A stretch of 48,584 nt of DNA from assembly GCF_900176885.1 (NCBI RefSeq), contig NZ_LT839648.1, positions 1,772,948 through 1,821,531 of the forward strand. Direction: 5' to 3'. Both the position numbers and the translations under genes were made by a program. Numbering within the stretch: position 1 is the first letter of the stretch; each line of letters opens with the position of its first letter. The notes beneath the pieces are model-generated. The model saw only the letters and a program-made list of their open reading frames with translations. It was not told the DNA's origin and made no database searches. This DNA is from Oceanobacillus senegalensis. GTDB taxonomy: Bacteria > Bacillota > Bacilli > Bacillales > Amphibacillaceae. Positions 47,442 to 48,584 of this stretch are shown in pieces.

Positions 47442-48539
47442 TCACGTCCTTGCCTTTGGAATCACGCGTATTTGATCAGCTGGAAGCCGTACAGTAACCT
47501 TCTTACCTTCACTTAAATATGTACTTGGACCTTCATTTAAATCCGTTGTTCTTATCATCAAACCATCTTGAAGTGTTACATAAGTATGAACAGATGCACC
47601 TGTAAATTGAACAAGAGAAACCTCTCCCTGGAGTATATTTTCCATTTCCTCCTTTTCCTCAACGATTTGAACTGCTTCTGGTCGTATAGACATAACGAGT
47701 TCATCTGAATCATCATAAGAAGCAATATTCAATTTGTTATCGTTTACAAAAATAGAAGTATCTAAATCTTCATTCCGGTAAATCTTCTGGGTCTCTGTCT
47801 GATTTTCAAATGTGATAGGAAGTAGATTTGTCTCCCCGATAAATTCAGCTACAAAATCATTGACGGGCTCATTATAGATTTCAGTCGGTGTGCCGACTTG
47901 TTGGCATACCCCCATATTAAAAACCGCTATTCGATCACTCATTGTCAAGGCTTCTACCTGGTCATGGGTAACATAGATGGTGGTAATGCCATAATCCCTT
48001 TGCAAGCGCAAAATTTCATTACGCATTTCATCTCGTAGTCTAGCATCCAAGTTACTAAGTGGTTCATCTAATAAGAGAATATCCGGCTCAATAACTAATG
48101 CACGTGCTAATGCAACACGCTGTTGCTGTCCACCACTTAATTGACTCACTTGTCTGTCGATATATTGCTCCAAACGTACTTTTTTCAGAACATCTTCTAC
48201 TCTTTTTTTCGTTTCACTTTTATTCATCTTTCTTACCTTTAAACCAAAAGCCACATTTTCAAAGACAGTCATATGTGGGAATAATGCATAATTTTGGAAA
48301 ACCATGCCCGTATTTCTTTTCTCCGGTGGTACCGTAGTCATATCTTTATCATTAAACAAAACCTTCCCCTTCGTAGGATAGTAGAATCCAGCAATCATGC
48401 GAAGAGTTGTTGTTTTACCACATCCACTCGGACCGAGAAAAGTAAAAAATTCACCTTCATTAATTAATAGATTTAATTCTTTGACTGCTGTTACATGACC
48501 AAATTGTTTTGTTATCGTTGATAAATTAACGGTTGACAT
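47442..48539 (-). CDS. ABC importer ATP-binding protein (PotA/FbpC type)
   Basis: The 365-residue protein energises the adjacent fused permease. It has Walker A GPSGCGKTTT near 37-46, the Q-loop in VFQNYALFPHMTV, the signature LSGGQQQRVALARAL near 136-150, Walker B ILLLDEPLSNLDA, and the H-loop YVTHDQ near 194. A C-terminal TOBE domain (from about 240, with SIRPEAVQIV and the ASVHTYVTLQDG segment) is typical of the iron, polyamine, phosphonate and sugar group. Substrate is not decidable. It starts 45 bp from the window end, so upstream genes are unseen. Confidence 0.93.
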   Translation of the reverse strand: MSTVNLSTITKQFGHVTAVKELNLLINEGEFFTFLGPSGCGKTTTLRMIAGFYYPTKGKVLFNDKDMTTVPPEKRNTGMVFQNYALFPHMTVFENVAFGLKVRKMNKSETKKRVEDVLKKVRLEQYIDRQVSQLSGGQQQRVALARALVIEPDILLLDEPLSNLDARLRDEMRNEILRLQRDYGITTIYVTHDQVEALTMSDRIAVFNMGVCQQVGTPTEIYNEPVNDFVAEFIGETNLLPITFENQTETQKIYRNEDLDTSIFVNDNKLNIASYDDSDELVMSIRPEAVQIVEEKEEMENILQGEVSLVQFTGASVHTYVTLQDGLMIRTTDLNEGPSTYLSEGKKVTVRLPADQIRVIPKART

Positions 48540-48584
48540 AACAACAACTCCTTTAACAGAATCTTCATAAAGGTTGGATGAAAA

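Noticed and set aside
1..48584. CRISPR arrays, tRNA or rRNA genes, prophage, toxin-antitoxin or defence systems
   Set aside because: No regularly spaced repeats, no tRNA-like cloverleaf and no genes of these classes were seen on reading the intergenic regions and ORFs.

Overview
The window is a low-GC Firmicutes chromosome segment, most like the halotolerant Bacillaceae (the Oceanobacillus/Virgibacillus group). That assignment rests on gene order, AT-rich codon use and family-level protein resemblance, not on any search. Almost every gene lies on the minus strand, so transcription runs from high to low coordinates. In that direction the order follows the classic Bacillus housekeeping block: recG, fapR-plsX-fabD-fabG-acpP, rnc, smc, ftsY, ylxM, ffh, rpsP, khpA, ylqD, rimM, trmD, rplS, signal peptidase, rbgA, rnhB, ylqG, ylqH, sucCD, dprA, topA, xerC, hslV, hslU, codY, flagellar remnants, swrB, rpsB, tsf, pyrH, frr, uppS, cdsA, rseP, polC.

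Layout by coordinate: 1-298 repeat copy and polC terminator; 299-4594 polC; 4790-7852 membrane and isoprenoid genes (rseP, cdsA, uppS); 8087-11243 frr, pyrH, tsf, rpsB; 11427-13820 the ruined flagellar locus; 14191-17884 codY, hslU, hslV, xerC; 18288-23790 topA, dprA, sucD, sucC; 23901-27788 ylqH, ylqG, rnhB, rbgA, signal peptidase; 28125-32966 translation and SRP genes; 32980-39215 ylxM, ftsY, smc, rnc, with one plus-strand DUF1128 gene between smc and rnc; 39295-42893 FapR-controlled fatty-acid and phospholipid genes; 43096-45159 recG; 45352-45722 repeat; 45752-48539 an ABC importer.

The most striking content is the collapse of the fla/che operon. Relatives carry roughly 30 motility genes between codY and rpsB. 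Here only fliQ, fliR, a dead flhB-sigD chimera and swrB remain. The flhB reading frame has a nonsense codon at codon 4. About 97 codons in, it joins in frame to the second half of sigD, which then has a one-base frameshift. fliQ has a one-base insertion at its 3' end. Two large deletions plus point lesions imply loss of this flagellar system and of SigD. Three other genes normally found in the block are also absent from their usual places: trmFO (topA/xerC), dxr (cdsA/rseP) and proS (rseP/polC). The neighbouring genes are intact.

Nearly identical direct repeats of about 200 bp lie at the two points where conserved gene order ends (after polC and before recG). Other Bacillaceae-type intergenic repeats occur at 21591, 27831 and 31187. 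Readable control elements include a FapR operator with promoter upstream of fapR, SigA-type promoters ahead of rpsB, rplS, rpsP, topA, sucC and xerC, a candidate L19 leader, and many intrinsic terminators. I see no CRISPR array, tRNA, rRNA, prophage or defence island.
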